A DNA stretch of 64,000 nucleotides, taken from the NCBI RefSeq assembly GCF_000620045.1, contig NZ_JHVH01000003.1, positions 186,001-250,000 on the forward strand, in the 5' to 3' direction. The notes beneath the pieces were generated by a model. That model did not search any database and was not told where the DNA came from. It saw nothing but the letters and a program-made list of their open reading frames with translations. This DNA comes from Halomonas halodenitrificans DSM 735. GTDB taxonomy: Bacteria; Pseudomonadota; Gammaproteobacteria; Pseudomonadales; Halomonadaceae. The stretch's first letter is position 1, and every line of letters starts with the position of its first letter. A program made the position numbers and the translations under genes. Positions 30,290 to 38,449 of the stretch are shown one piece after another.

Positions 30290-30313
30290 ATCGGCGGCCC
30301 GAGGGCCGCCGAT
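30290..30313 (-). terminator. Hairpin after receptor 3
   Basis: ATCGGCGGCCC (30290-30300) pairs with GGGCCGCCGAT (30303-30313) with a minimal loop. It lies 22 bases past the receptor 3 stop and upstream of the fhuC promoter, so it would separate the two units. T-run is lacking. Confidence 0.6.
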
Positions 30314-30335
30314 GGTCGTGCGGGGGCTTCGTCGA

Positions 30336-32423
30336 TCAGAAGGCGTAGCTGACGGTGGCCTTCACGCTGCGTTCGGCGCCGAAATAGCAGTAGCTCAGGC
30401 TATAGCAGGAGGCCACGTACTCCTTGTCCAGCAGGTTGTTGACGTTGAGCTTGGCGGTCACGCCCTCCAGGCCGACCTCGCCGAAGTCGTAGCCGAGCAT
30501 GCCGTCGAGCAGGGTGTAGTTCGGCACGTCTTCGGTGTTGTCGCGGTCGGCATAGATGTTGGCATAGTGGCGCACACCGAGGCCGACATCGAGGCCGCGC
30601 AGAGGGCCGCTTGAGGCATCATAGAGGCCCCACAGGGTCGCCGTGTGTTCCGGCACCTGATTGACCCGCTGGCCTTCATAGCGGTTGCCGGTGGCCTCGT
30701 AGGTGGCATCGGTATAGGTGTAGCCCGCGTGCACGCCGACGTCCTGTGTCAGCTGAACCCGCGCTTCCAGCTCGATACCCTGGGACTGGATCTCGCCGAT
30801 GGTCTCGTAGTCGGCCGCCGGGTTTTCCTTGGTGGCGACATTTTCTTGGGTGATATGGAAGGCCGTCAGGCTGTACCGGTCGTTCGTGTCCTTCGGCTGG
30901 TACTTGAGGCCGGCTTCTACCTGCTCGCCCTCGGTCGGCTCCAGGATGGTGCCGTCGGCCTTCGAGAGGCTATTGGGCGAGAACGAGGTGGTGTAGTTGA
31001 TGAAGGGTGACAGGCCGTTGTCGAAGGCGTAGAGCAGGCCGGCGCGCCCGCTGAACTGGGTATCCTCGCGGGAATTCTCGCTGCCGCTCAACTTCCCGAC
31101 GTTGTCGATCTCCACCCAGTCATGGCGCATGCCGAGCATGGCGTGCCAGCGGTCCCAGTTGATCTGGTCCTGGAAATAGGCGCCGATCTGCTCGAGCTCG
31201 CGGTCCTTCTCGTAATAGGTCGTGATCGCCGTGGGTACCGCCCCGTACTGAGGAGCGAAGACATCGATGGGTGTCAGGTTGCCGTAGGCATCCACGGTAT
31301 CTGTCTGGCGATACTGGTAGTCGGCACCGAAGAGCAGGCGGTGGTTCACGCTGCCCGCGTCGAGGCTGTACTCGAGCTGATTGTCGACCGTCCAGGCCTG
31401 GAGACTCTCCTCGGATTCCAGGTAGCCGCGAGACATCTCCGTGTCACTGACATAGCCGGTGACATAGGCCTGATCGATGCTGACATCCGACTCCAGGTAG
31501 CGCGCCTTCTGCCGCGCCGTCAGGTTGTCGGTGAAGCGATGTTCGAGCTCGTAACCCAGTAGTGTCTGGTCGCGCTCGAAGGTATCGTAGTCGGGCTCGC
31601 CTTCGAAGGTATCGTTATCGATATGGCGGCCAAGGCGGCTGGATACCGTGCCTTCATAGGGAAGACCCGCGTGGTATCCCCCCTCGGGCTCACGCGAGAG
31701 ATAGGCATTGAGGTTCAGCGTGGTCCGGTCCGTGATATCCCAGGTAACGCTGGGCGCGATGGCGTAACTTTCCTCTTCGGCCGAGTCGAACTGGGTCTGC
31801 TCACCGCGGGTGATGCCGGTGAGGCGGAAGGCCGCACGTTGGCCCTCGTCGATGCTGCCGGTGATATCGAAGCCCGCCTCGTAGTGATCCCGGCTGCCGT
31901 AGCCGGCCATGACGTCACCGGTTACCTCATCGGTGAACGTCGGGCGCTTGCTGGTCAGCGAGACCAGGCCCCCCGGTGAAGCACGACCGTAGAGGACCGA
32001 GGCTGGCCCCTTGACCACCTCCATGGAGTCGAGCATGTAGGGGTCGATCTTCAGTGAGGAGTAGGTCCCGGCATCGCCCATCAGCTTTAGCCCATCGAGG
32101 AAGGTATTGCTCACGCTACCGTCGGTATAGCCGCGCAGCACGATGTAGTCATAGCGATTGGAGGAGCCGATCTGGTTGGTGAAGGCACCGGGTGTGTAGT
32201 CGAGGGCGCGTTGTACCGTTTCTGCTCCCTTCTGTGTCCACTCTTCATTGGCAAGGTGTGACGTGGCCTGGGGCGTTTCGTTGAAGGGCGTTTCGGTCTT
32301 GGTGGCGGCCTGGGCGGTGACGGTGACGGTGGCGAGGGTATCGGCCTCTTCGCCGTGGGCCGTCAGGGCGATGCCGGCAGCGGCGAGCGACACCGCCAGG
32401 GTCAGGGGGCGTGGAGTCGGCAT
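30336..32423 (-). CDS. TonB-dependent siderophore receptor 3 (FoxA/FhuA-like)
   Basis: Outer-membrane receptor (695 aa). The signal peptide is short (LTLAVSLAAAGIALTAHGEE). The plug includes ATVTVTAQAATKTETPF, LRGYTDGSVSNTFLDGLK and MEVVKGPASVLYGRASPGGL. The barrel carries ASVLYGRASPGG-type and SFSPNSLSKADG elements typical of ferrioxamine/hydroxamate receptors, and the C-terminus has the disulfide loop YVASCYSLSYCYFGAER and terminal Phe. It is preceded by a Fur box and by an AraC-type regulator gene, and followed by fhuCDB, so it likely feeds FhuBCD. The ligand is inferred. Confidence 0.9.
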   Translation of the reverse strand: MPTPRPLTLAVSLAAAGIALTAHGEEADTLATVTVTAQAATKTETPFNETPQATSHLANEEWTQKGAETVQRALDYTPGAFTNQIGSSNRYDYIVLRGYTDGSVSNTFLDGLKLMGDAGTYSSLKIDPYMLDSMEVVKGPASVLYGRASPGGLVSLTSKRPTFTDEVTGDVMAGYGSRDHYEAGFDITGSIDEGQRAAFRLTGITRGEQTQFDSAEEESYAIAPSVTWDITDRTTLNLNAYLSREPEGGYHAGLPYEGTVSSRLGRHIDNDTFEGEPDYDTFERDQTLLGYELEHRFTDNLTARQKARYLESDVSIDQAYVTGYVSDTEMSRGYLESEESLQAWTVDNQLEYSLDAGSVNHRLLFGADYQYRQTDTVDAYGNLTPIDVFAPQYGAVPTAITTYYEKDRELEQIGAYFQDQINWDRWHAMLGMRHDWVEIDNVGKLSGSENSREDTQFSGRAGLLYAFDNGLSPFINYTTSFSPNSLSKADGTILEPTEGEQVEAGLKYQPKDTNDRYSLTAFHITQENVATKENPAADYETIGEIQSQGIELEARVQLTQDVGVHAGYTYTDATYEATGNRYEGQRVNQVPEHTATLWGLYDASSGPLRGLDVGLGVRHYANIYADRDNTEDVPNYTLLDGMLGYDFGEVGLEGVTAKLNVNNLLDKEYVASCYSLSYCYFGAERSVKATVSYAF

Positions 32424-32455
32424 GCGGAAACATCCTTTCTGAGATCATTTGCTAG

Positions 32456-32472
32456 GTAATGATAATTATTAC
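32456..32472. promoter_or_regulatory. Fur box of receptor 3
   Basis: GTAATGATAATTATTAC, with arms GTAAT and ATTAC, lies 33 bases upstream of the receptor 3 start, in the gap below the regulator gene. Confidence 0.8.
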
Positions 32473-32525
32473 TTTTTGCTTGTTCGTCGGGGTATGCCGA
32501 ATGCGCACATCCCTATGCGGCATGC

Positions 32526-33566
32526 TCAGGACGCCGCGAGCAGGGAACTCGGCGGGTAGCCGAAGTGACGGCGGAAGGCCGTGGCAAAGTTGCTGGCGTG
32601 ACGGTAGCCCGAGAAGTGGGCGGCCTGCTGTACGCTGTGGCCTCGCCTGAGATAGTCATGTGCCAGCACCAGGCGGCGCTCGCGCAGGTAGTCGAACACG
32701 CTGCGGCCGAAGGCCGCCTGGAACTTGCGTCGCAGGCTGGCGGGGCTCATGGAGGCGAGTTCGGCCAGGTCTATCAGGTGATGTTCGCCGGCGGGGTCAT
32801 GCTGGAGCCGGTCACGGACTCGTTCCAGCCGCTGGCGCTCGTGGGGAGAAAGGCGGTCGTCAGGCGGCGTCGACAAGGCGTCGGCGCCGCCGCCATGCGC
32901 CAGCAGCTGCAGGCTGAGTCCCTCGAACAGCAGGCGCTGGGCGTCGCTTGGCAGCGACGTGGCGAGGGCTTGATCCAGGCCCTGGCGTAGCGACTCGGGT
33001 AGCCACCAGCGCCGCAGTGGGCAGGCATCGGAGACCGAGGGTCGTATCCCTAGCCGGGTCAGGCATCCCTCATCGAGGCTGAGGGTCAGGGCGCGCAAGC
33101 GCTGGCCGGCTGGCTGGGAGGCGGCGAGACGGCGGTGGCGGTCGAGGCTGACATTGAGCGCCATGCCGGGTGATAGCCGAAGCGGTGGCGCATCGTCCAT
33201 GGCGACCTCGGCGTGGCCCGCCAGCAGCACGATGATCGATAGCGGCGAGTTTGCCTGGGATCGTGAGTCGTAACGATGCAGCACCTCCACATCGGAGGTG
33301 ACCAGCTGCATGCCAGGGCGTGGCGAGAATTCCCGCACCGTCCCCGTTATCACCGGGGTCCGGGAGCGAGGCGAGAGGCCCGGCATCCAGTAATCGAGGC
33401 CGTAGCGTCGGCCGTAGGCGTGCAGCTGCCGGGGGGTATGGGATTGCCCTCTGGCGTCGAGAGAGCTCATGCGCCCGCCGGCGCCGCTTTCGTGCCCTCT
33501 GGCGTCGAGCGAGCTCATGCGTCCGCCGGCGCCGCTTTCGTGTCCTCTGGCGTCGAGAGAGCTCAT
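32526..33566 (-). CDS. AraC-family regulator (PchR-like) with repeated N-terminus
   Basis: Transcription regulator (346 aa) with a C-terminal double helix-turn-helix of AraC type (LIDLAELASMSPASLRRKF and HSVQQAAHFSGYRHASNFATAFRRHFG). The middle part resembles siderophore-sensing regulators such as PchR, which activate their cognate receptors. Placement directly before a Fur-boxed receptor supports that role. The N-terminus is unusual: three copies of a 16-residue unit beginning MSSLDARG, each with its own ATG (33566, 33518, 33470). The longest coupled start, ATG 33566, overlaps the fhuF stop (ATGA), while the shortest gives a 314-aa protein of more usual length. Which start is used is open. 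Confidence 0.82.
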   Translation of the reverse strand: MSSLDARGHESGAGGRMSSLDARGHESGAGGRMSSLDARGQSHTPRQLHAYGRRYGLDYWMPGLSPRSRTPVITGTVREFSPRPGMQLVTSDVEVLHRYDSRSQANSPLSIIVLLAGHAEVAMDDAPPLRLSPGMALNVSLDRHRRLAASQPAGQRLRALTLSLDEGCLTRLGIRPSVSDACPLRRWWLPESLRQGLDQALATSLPSDAQRLLFEGLSLQLLAHGGGADALSTPPDDRLSPHERQRLERVRDRLQHDPAGEHHLIDLAELASMSPASLRRKFQAAFGRSVFDYLRERRLVLAHDYLRRGHSVQQAAHFSGYRHASNFATAFRRHFGYPPSSLLAAS

Positions 33567-33603
33567 GCGCCCGCCGGCGCCACTTTCGTGTCCTCTGGCG
33601 TCG
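33445..33603. repeat. 48-bp tandem repeat at the fhuF/regulator junction
   Basis: Three full 48-bp units (33445-33492, 33493-33540, 33541-33588) plus 15 bases of a fourth, with few mismatches. Being a multiple of three, the unit keeps frame and encodes a 16-residue repeat in the regulator; the last copy also encodes the C-terminal end of FhuF and its stop. Every copy carries an ATG. Confidence 0.95.
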
Positions 33604-34339
33604 CCTGCCTGGCGCCACGCCGACACGCCAGCGGGCAGTTGGCGCAGTAGCCCAGGTCATCGATCAGGTAGCGGATGCAGCACATCCGACGCACCCGGGC
33701 GGGCCGGTCGGGTGGGGTGGGCGTGACGTAGCGGACCGGCTGAAAGAGCGGGTTGCGGCGGCCATCGGGCAGGGTGCGGCACGCCATCAGCGCCCGGGCG
33801 GGAGCGCCCGTGTCCGGGGCGGCCATGGGGTGATGGGTCAGGGCGTTGGCGAAGTACTCGAAGTAGTTGCCGGCGTTGCTCCAGAACACCTTGGGTGAGG
33901 CGCCGGTGGTGTCGGCCAGGGCCTGGATCAATGGAGTCAGATGGTGGTCGAGCAGGGTCGTGAAACGCGAGACGGGGTCCAGGTCGGCCAGGGGCTTGCC
34001 GGCATGGGCTAGTTCAAGGCCGGCGGTTTGCCCGTCCGAGGACTGTATCAAGTGAAGTTCATGTAACCCCAGCGGCAGGTCTCGCTCGAACAGCAGGTTG
34101 GTGGCCAGGCTATGGACGAAGAGCGTGCTGAAGTGCCACTTGGACCATAGCGAGGCGATCGCCCGGCGGTCGCCGTGACGATACCGAGCGCCGAATCGGT
34201 CGAGGAGCGCCGTGAGACGGGGCGGGTCGAGCAGCTTGCGGGCCGACAGGGTATCGGCCCCGGGTGCCGTCGTCGTGATCCGCGGAGGGGAAAAGGACGC
34301 CAGTGGGCCGATATAGAGCGGCGAGAGGTCATGAGTCAT
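33563..34339 (-). CDS. fhuF: Siderophore-iron reductase FhuF
   Basis: Cytoplasmic [2Fe-2S] protein (258 aa, E. coli FhuF 262) that reduces ferric hydroxamates after uptake. The unusual cluster motif CC-x10-C-x2-C is seen as CCIRYLIDDLGYCANC (C220, C221, C232, C235). The start MTHDLSPLYIGP (34337-34339) is preferred over longer frames that run into the Fur-box region. A Fur-like site lies about 95 bases upstream. The stop overlaps the first ATG of the regulator gene, and the last residues are encoded in a 48-bp repeat. Confidence 0.9.
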   Translation of the reverse strand: MTHDLSPLYIGPLASFSPPRITTTAPGADTLSARKLLDPPRLTALLDRFGARYRHGDRRAIASLWSKWHFSTLFVHSLATNLLFERDLPLGLHELHLIQSSDGQTAGLELAHAGKPLADLDPVSRFTTLLDHHLTPLIQALADTTGASPKVFWSNAGNYFEYFANALTHHPMAAPDTGAPARALMACRTLPDGRRNPLFQPVRYVTPTPPDRPARVRRMCCIRYLIDDLGYCANCPLACRRGARQATPEDTKVAPAGA

Positions 34340-34433
34340 GGTATCCAACGGCAAGGTTCTCGGCCATGTGAGGGAGCTGGCGGTGGGTACGGCCTCGCCC
34401 CGGTCGGCTTTAGGAGTGGAGATACTCATGAGA

Positions 34434-34449
34434 GTTATTATCATTATAT
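34434..34449. promoter_or_regulatory. Fur-box-like site for fhuF
   Basis: On the minus strand the segment reads ATATAATGATAATAAC, two to three Fur hexamer-like units, about 95 bases upstream of fhuF and next to the TonB operon operator. The pair probably makes this divergent region iron-responsive on both sides. Confidence 0.65.
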
Positions 34450-34468
34450 TCTACCGGATTTCAATGAT

Positions 34469-34483
34469 TGATAATTGTTATCA
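34469..34483. promoter_or_regulatory. Fur box of the TonB2 operon
   Basis: TGATAATTGTTATCA is a near-perfect 7-1-7 Fur box (palindrome TGATAA-TTG-TTATCA), 50 bases upstream of the first gene of the operon. Confidence 0.85.
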
Positions 34484-34532
34484 CTTGTGGGAGCATCTGG
34501 TCGCCATTCGTCACGGAGCCAGGGAGCCTGAC

Positions 34533-35312
34533 GTGAAGAGGACCCGATCGACTCTGATAATGGGGGCTGCCGGCCTTCTGTTTGTCGCCACCCCACTGAT
34601 GGGGCAGGAACTGGTGGAAGAAGCCAGCGATGCCCAGCGTGCCCAGGCGGCGTTGCAGGTGCGCATCGATGCCGCCGACGACGCCAGCCGCACGATGCTT
34701 GCCGAATTGCGTCGCCTGGAAACCGAGGCGCGCCAACTCCGGGTGCAAAACGCGAGCCTGGCGCCCCGTCTCGATCGCCAGGCCGAGCGCCTGGCGTCCC
34801 GGGAGGCGGCGCTGGATACGCTGGCGGAGACGCGTGAAACGCTGCCCGAGATCGAGCAGGCGCTGTTGAAGCGGCTGCGAGCATGGGTGGAAGGGGATCT
34901 GCCATTCCTGACCCAGGAGCGCCTGGCCCGAGTCGAGGGGCTCGAGAAGGGCATGACAGACCCCGATGCCACCGCTGCGGAGCGTCTGGATCGCACCTTG
35001 GCGGCCTGGCGCGCGGAGCTGGACTATGGACGTGAGCTCGATGCCTGGCGCGGCACCCTGGAAGACGAGGAGGGGCGCCGGGAGGTGGATTTTCTCCGTC
35101 TGGGGCGGGTCGGTTTCTATTACCTGACGCCCGACGGACGCCAGGGGGCCGTCTGGCGCGCCGACGAGCAGCGCTGGCAGCCGCTGGATGAGGCGGCACG
35201 CGTCGACCTGCGTCACGGCCTGCGTATCGCACGCGACCAGCGCGCCCCGGAGCTTCTGGTGCTGCCCGTATCGCATTCCATCACGCCGGCCGAAGCCAGG
35301 GAGGCTTCATGA
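34533..35312 (+). CDS. DUF3450 periplasmic protein of TonB2 system
   Basis: A 259-aa secreted protein matching DUF3450, usually the first gene of TonB2-type operons in Vibrio and relatives. The start is GTG 34533 behind GGGAG, giving a signal peptide (STLIMGAAGLLFVATPLMGQ). Residues about 25-100 form a heptad-rich coiled coil (AQRAQAALQVRIDAADDA onward), and a C-terminal domain includes GRVGFYYLTPDGRQGAVW. It overlaps the next gene (ATGA type). Longer in-frame starts pass through the Fur operator and are rejected. The function within the TonB complex is unknown. Confidence 0.86.
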   Translation: MKRTRSTLIMGAAGLLFVATPLMGQELVEEASDAQRAQAALQVRIDAADDASRTMLAELRRLETEARQLRVQNASLAPRLDRQAERLASREAALDTLAETRETLPEIEQALLKRLRAWVEGDLPFLTQERLARVEGLEKGMTDPDATAAERLDRTLAAWRAELDYGRELDAWRGTLEDEEGRREVDFLRLGRVGFYYLTPDGRQGAVWRADEQRWQPLDEAARVDLRHGLRIARDQRAPELLVLPVSHSITPAEAREAS

Positions 35313-36697
35313 TGGCAAACGCCAAGTATCGCCCCGGGCGTCTCTTCACCTTCGTCATGACCGCGCTGCTGCTGGCGACGGCACTGCCCGTCGCGGCTCA
35401 GGACGACCCCTTGACGACCCTGCGTGCCGAGCGGGAAGCCGCGCAAGCTCGGGATGCCGAGCGGCTAGCCGGGCTGGTCGATGACCGTGAGGCCCTCGAG
35501 GCCGCGCTCGAGGAGGCTCGACAGACCCACGCCGAGGCCGAGTCGCGTCACGCCGAGCTCGAGTCGCGTCGGGCCGAGCTGCAGGCAAGCCGAGAGGCCC
35601 TGGATGACCGCCAGGCCGAGCAGGGCGATGACCTGACCGCGGTGCTGGACGTATTGGCCCGCCATAGCGGTGAGCTGCGTGATGCGCTGTCCGAAAGCTG
35701 GCTCACCGTGGGAGGCGCCGAGCTGCCGCCGCGCCTGGATGAGGCCGAGATACTGCGGCCCACCCATCTCGAGGGCCTCGCCGATGCCCTGATTGCCTTG
35801 ACGGCCGAGACCAGCCGCATCCGCTCCTTCGCTGCCCCGGTCGCCGCGAACAGCGGCGAGATCGGGTCCCGGGAGGTCGTGCGGCTGGGGGATCTGACGG
35901 CCTTCAGCGCGGGGGAGTTGCTCGAACGCGGCGCCGAAGAGGGGGTGTTGAGCACGGTGGCGCGCACGCCAGACGAAGTGGCCCGGCATCTTGCCGCCTT
36001 TCAGGCGGGAGAGGGCGAGCGGATTGCCCTGGACCCCACCCGGGGTCAGGTGATCGATGCCCTGGCCCAGAGTCCGACCCTGTGGGAGCGTTTCCGGCAG
36101 GGGGGCGTCGTCGGGTATGTGGTGGTGGGCCTGGGGGCCGCCGGCCTGCTGGTGGCGCTGCTGCAGTATGGCTATCTGCTCAAGGTGAGCGTGGCAATGC
36201 GTCGTCAGCTGGCATCCCTGGATCGGCTGCGCGATGACAACCCCCTGGGGCGTGTATTGCTGCGCTTCCGGGCGCTTTCCGATGACCCCATGCCGGAAGC
36301 GCTGGAGGCGCGTCTCGATGAGGCGGTGCTGGCCGAGTTGCCGCGCCTGGAGAGGGGCCAGCCACTGGTCAAGCTGCTGGCCGCCGTGGCCCCGCTGTTG
36401 GGGCTTTTGGGGACCGTTACCGGCATGATCGTGACCTTTCAGGCCATCACCGTCTTCGGCACCGGGGACCCCCAGCTGATGGCCGGGGGGATTAGCCAGG
36501 CGCTGGTGACGACCGTGCTGGGCCTGATTACCGCGGTGCCCCTGCTGTTCGCCCATACGGCCATGGCCGGGCGCAGCCGCCGGCTGGCGGGTGTGGTCGA
36601 AGGCCAGGCCAGCGCCGCCCTGGCGGCGCGGCTGGAGCAGCCTCGCCCCGAGCCTGCCGCCAAGCAGAGGGTGCAGCATGCTGCCGCTATGGCTTGA
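35309..36697 (+). CDS. TtpC-like MotA/TolQ/ExbB proton channel protein with long N-terminus
   Basis: A 462-aa ExbB-superfamily protein with a long periplasmic N-terminal extension, the architecture of Vibrio TtpC, which is needed for TonB2-dependent transport. Order: signal peptide (FTFVMTALLLATALPVAAQ), acidic coiled coil about 35-110, a soluble region, a transmembrane helix near 268-288 (VVGYVVVGLGAAGLLVALLQ), then the channel helices KLLAAVAPLLGLLGTVTGM and TTVLGLITAVPLLFAHTAM. The next gene is a short conventional ExbB, overlapping by 20 bases. Together with DUF3450, ExbD and TonB this forms a complete inner-membrane energiser. Confidence 0.88.
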   Translation: MMANAKYRPGRLFTFVMTALLLATALPVAAQDDPLTTLRAEREAAQARDAERLAGLVDDREALEAALEEARQTHAEAESRHAELESRRAELQASREALDDRQAEQGDDLTAVLDVLARHSGELRDALSESWLTVGGAELPPRLDEAEILRPTHLEGLADALIALTAETSRIRSFAAPVAANSGEIGSREVVRLGDLTAFSAGELLERGAEEGVLSTVARTPDEVARHLAAFQAGEGERIALDPTRGQVIDALAQSPTLWERFRQGGVVGYVVVGLGAAGLLVALLQYGYLLKVSVAMRRQLASLDRLRDDNPLGRVLLRFRALSDDPMPEALEARLDEAVLAELPRLERGQPLVKLLAAVAPLLGLLGTVTGMIVTFQAITVFGTGDPQLMAGGISQALVTTVLGLITAVPLLFAHTAMAGRSRRLAGVVEGQASAALAARLEQPRPEPAAKQRVQHAAAMA

Positions 36698-37214
36698 GCC
36701 CCTGGCGAGGCTGATCGATGCCGGCGGTGTCGTGCTGGTGGGTATCGCCGCGGTGGCGGCGCTGCTCTTCAGCCTGGCCCTGGAGCGGGTGCTGTTCTTT
36801 CGGCTCACCTATCGCCGTGCCCGGCGGGCGTTGATTCGGCGCTGGACGCAGCGGGCCGATCACCATAGCTGGAGTGCCCTGACCATGCGGGAGGTCTGGA
36901 CCCGCGACCTGATCGCTCGGCTGCGTCGGCCACTGCCCTGGCTCAAGTTGCTGGTTTCCCTGTGTCCGCTGCTGGGCTTGCTGGGTACCGTCACCGGGAT
37001 GATCGCCGTCTTCGACAGCCTGGCGCTCAGCGATATCGGGCAGGCGCGTGCCATGGCCGATGGCGTGGCTCGCGCCACCCTGCCGACCCTGGCGGGTATG
37101 GCGGTGGCGGTGGTGGGGCTTTTGTTTACCACCCGGCTGGAACAAGTCATTCGGCGCGAGGATCAGCGATTGCATGATCGCTTGGCCCGTGCCGTGGAGG
37201 AGAACGATGCGTAG
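36678..37214 (+). CDS. exbB: ExbB-type proton channel subunit (TonB2 system)
   Basis: Inner-membrane proton channel subunit (178 aa) of the MotA/TolQ/ExbB family. Three hydrophobic helices are seen: IDAGGVVLVGIAAVAALLF, LLVSLCPLLGLLGTVTGMI and LPTLAGMAVAVVGLLF. The conserved LLGLLGTVTGM and TLPTLAGMAVA segments line the proton path. It starts within the TtpC-like gene and overlaps exbD by 8 bases. Short length is typical of ExbB2. Confidence 0.92.
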   Translation: MLPLWLEPLARLIDAGGVVLVGIAAVAALLFSLALERVLFFRLTYRRARRALIRRWTQRADHHSWSALTMREVWTRDLIARLRRPLPWLKLLVSLCPLLGLLGTVTGMIAVFDSLALSDIGQARAMADGVARATLPTLAGMAVAVVGLLFTTRLEQVIRREDQRLHDRLARAVEENDA

Positions 37215-37617
37215 ACGCCGTAGCCTCGCCGGTGAGTCGGGAGATACCGGTGAGATCAACCTGACGCCGATGCTCGACGTAGTCTTTATCATGTTGATCT
37301 TCTTTATCGTGACCACCAGCTTTATCAAGGAGAGCGGGGTGGAGATCGAGCGCCCGGAATCCAGCGCCGCCGCCCCCCAGGCGGACGCCCAGCTGATGGT
37401 CGCGATTACCCCCGAAGATGCCGTTTGGGTCGATGGCGAGCCGGTGGATGCGCATCGCGTCGGCGATGTGGTGGCGCCCCTGGTCAGTGATGACGGCGGG
37501 GTGGTGATTCAGGCCGATCGCAACGCCTCCACGGGCAGGCTGATCGAGGTGATGGACCGGATTCGTCAGGCGGGCGTCGACAATGTCGCCGTGGCCGCGA
37601 CTCGAGGGTCGTCATGA
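37207..37617 (+). CDS. exbD: ExbD biopolymer transport protein (TonB2 system)
   Basis: A 136-aa protein with one N-terminal transmembrane helix containing the proton-path aspartate ([20 protein letters not shown]) and a periplasmic domain with [19 protein letters not shown]. It pairs with ExbB to drive TonB. The start ATG 37207 is inside exbB, and its stop overlaps the TonB start (ATGA), indicating a polycistronic, coupled operon. Confidence 0.94.
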   Translation: MRRRRSLAGESGDTGEINLTPMLDVVFIMLIFFIVTTSFIKESGVEIERPESSAAAPQADAQLMVAITPEDAVWVDGEPVDAHRVGDVVAPLVSDDGGVVIQADRNASTGRLIEVMDRIRQAGVDNVAVAATRGSS

Positions 37618-38435
37618 CGCGGGTTCCTCTCGCGGCGCTGGCCGGGGGCGGCATGGCGCTGACGCTGTTCTGGTTGCTGGCGTTGCTGGTCTCTCCCCCT
37701 GAGCCGGATATCGAGGTGATGGAGATGAGCATGACGCTGACCCGCGTCGAGGCGCCCTCCGCGCCCGAGGCGAGCGAGCCCGATGCGGCGCCACCACCCG
37801 CCGAGGCGCCGCCACCGCCGCCCGCGGTGGAGGCGCCGCCGCCGCTGCCCGAGCCCGCGCCTCTCCCCGATAGCGAATTGGCGCTGCCCGACCCCGAGCT
37901 GCCGCCGGAGACGACCGAATCGTTGGCCCTGGATGCCTCTCTGCCGGCGTTAAGCGAAGCCCGGCCGGAACCCGAACCCGAACCGGAGCCGGAACCAAGG
38001 CCCGAACCGGAGCCACGCCCGGAGCCGACGCCTCGACCCGATCCAGAGCCCCGTCCGTCGCCGGACCCCACTCCGCAACCGGCGCCCAGCGCCGAGTCGA
38101 GTGCGGCGACCTCGGCGTCGGAGTCGTCCCGGGAGGCACCCTCTGCCGAGCCGGTCAGCAGTGAACCGGTAGACGTCGGCCGGATCGCGCCTACCAGCCG
38201 CGTGCCGCCGACGTATCCTTCGCGGGCCCAGCGGCGTGGCATGGAAGGATATGTGGAACTCGAGTTCGTGATTCGTGCCGATGGCCGCGTCGACCCCTCC
38301 AGCATCCGTGTCGTATCCGCTCGGCCGCACCGCGTCTTCGACAAGGCCGCTCGCCAGGCGGTCGCGCGCTGGCGCTTCGAGGCTGCCCAAGGGTTGCGCC
38401 GAGCGCGTCAGCGACTGGAATTTCAGCTTAGATAG
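37614..38435 (+). CDS. tonB: TonB energy transducer
   Basis: A 273-aa periplasm-spanning TonB protein. It has one N-terminal transmembrane helix ([20 protein letters not shown]), then a long proline/glutamate-rich spacer (residues about 45-165, with PEP and [10 protein letters not shown] repeats), and a C-terminal TonB domain (about 190-273) with [18 protein letters not shown] and the core VRWRF-type segment [10 protein letters not shown]. It contacts the TonB boxes of the three nearby receptors and perhaps others. It is the fifth gene of the operon. Confidence 0.93.
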   Translation: MTRVPLAALAGGGMALTLFWLLALLVSPPEPDIEVMEMSMTLTRVEAPSAPEASEPDAAPPPAEAPPPPPAVEAPPPLPEPAPLPDSELALPDPELPPETTESLALDASLPALSEARPEPEPEPEPEPRPEPEPRPEPTPRPDPEPRPSPDPTPQPAPSAESSAATSASESSREAPSAEPVSSEPVDVGRIAPTSRVPPTYPSRAQRRGMEGYVELEFVIRADGRVDPSSIRVVSARPHRVFDKAARQAVARWRFEAAQGLRRARQRLEFQLR

Positions 38436-38449
38436 CCACGGGAGTTGTC

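Noticed and set aside
33445..33603. CRISPR array at the 48-bp repeats
   Set aside because: The units are contiguous, with no unique spacers and no cas genes, and they are in frame with coding sequence.
37484..38344. Gly/Ser-rich minus-strand frame opposite tonB
   Set aside because: It is the complement of the TonB Pro/Glu-rich linker, which by itself gives Gly/Ser repeats.
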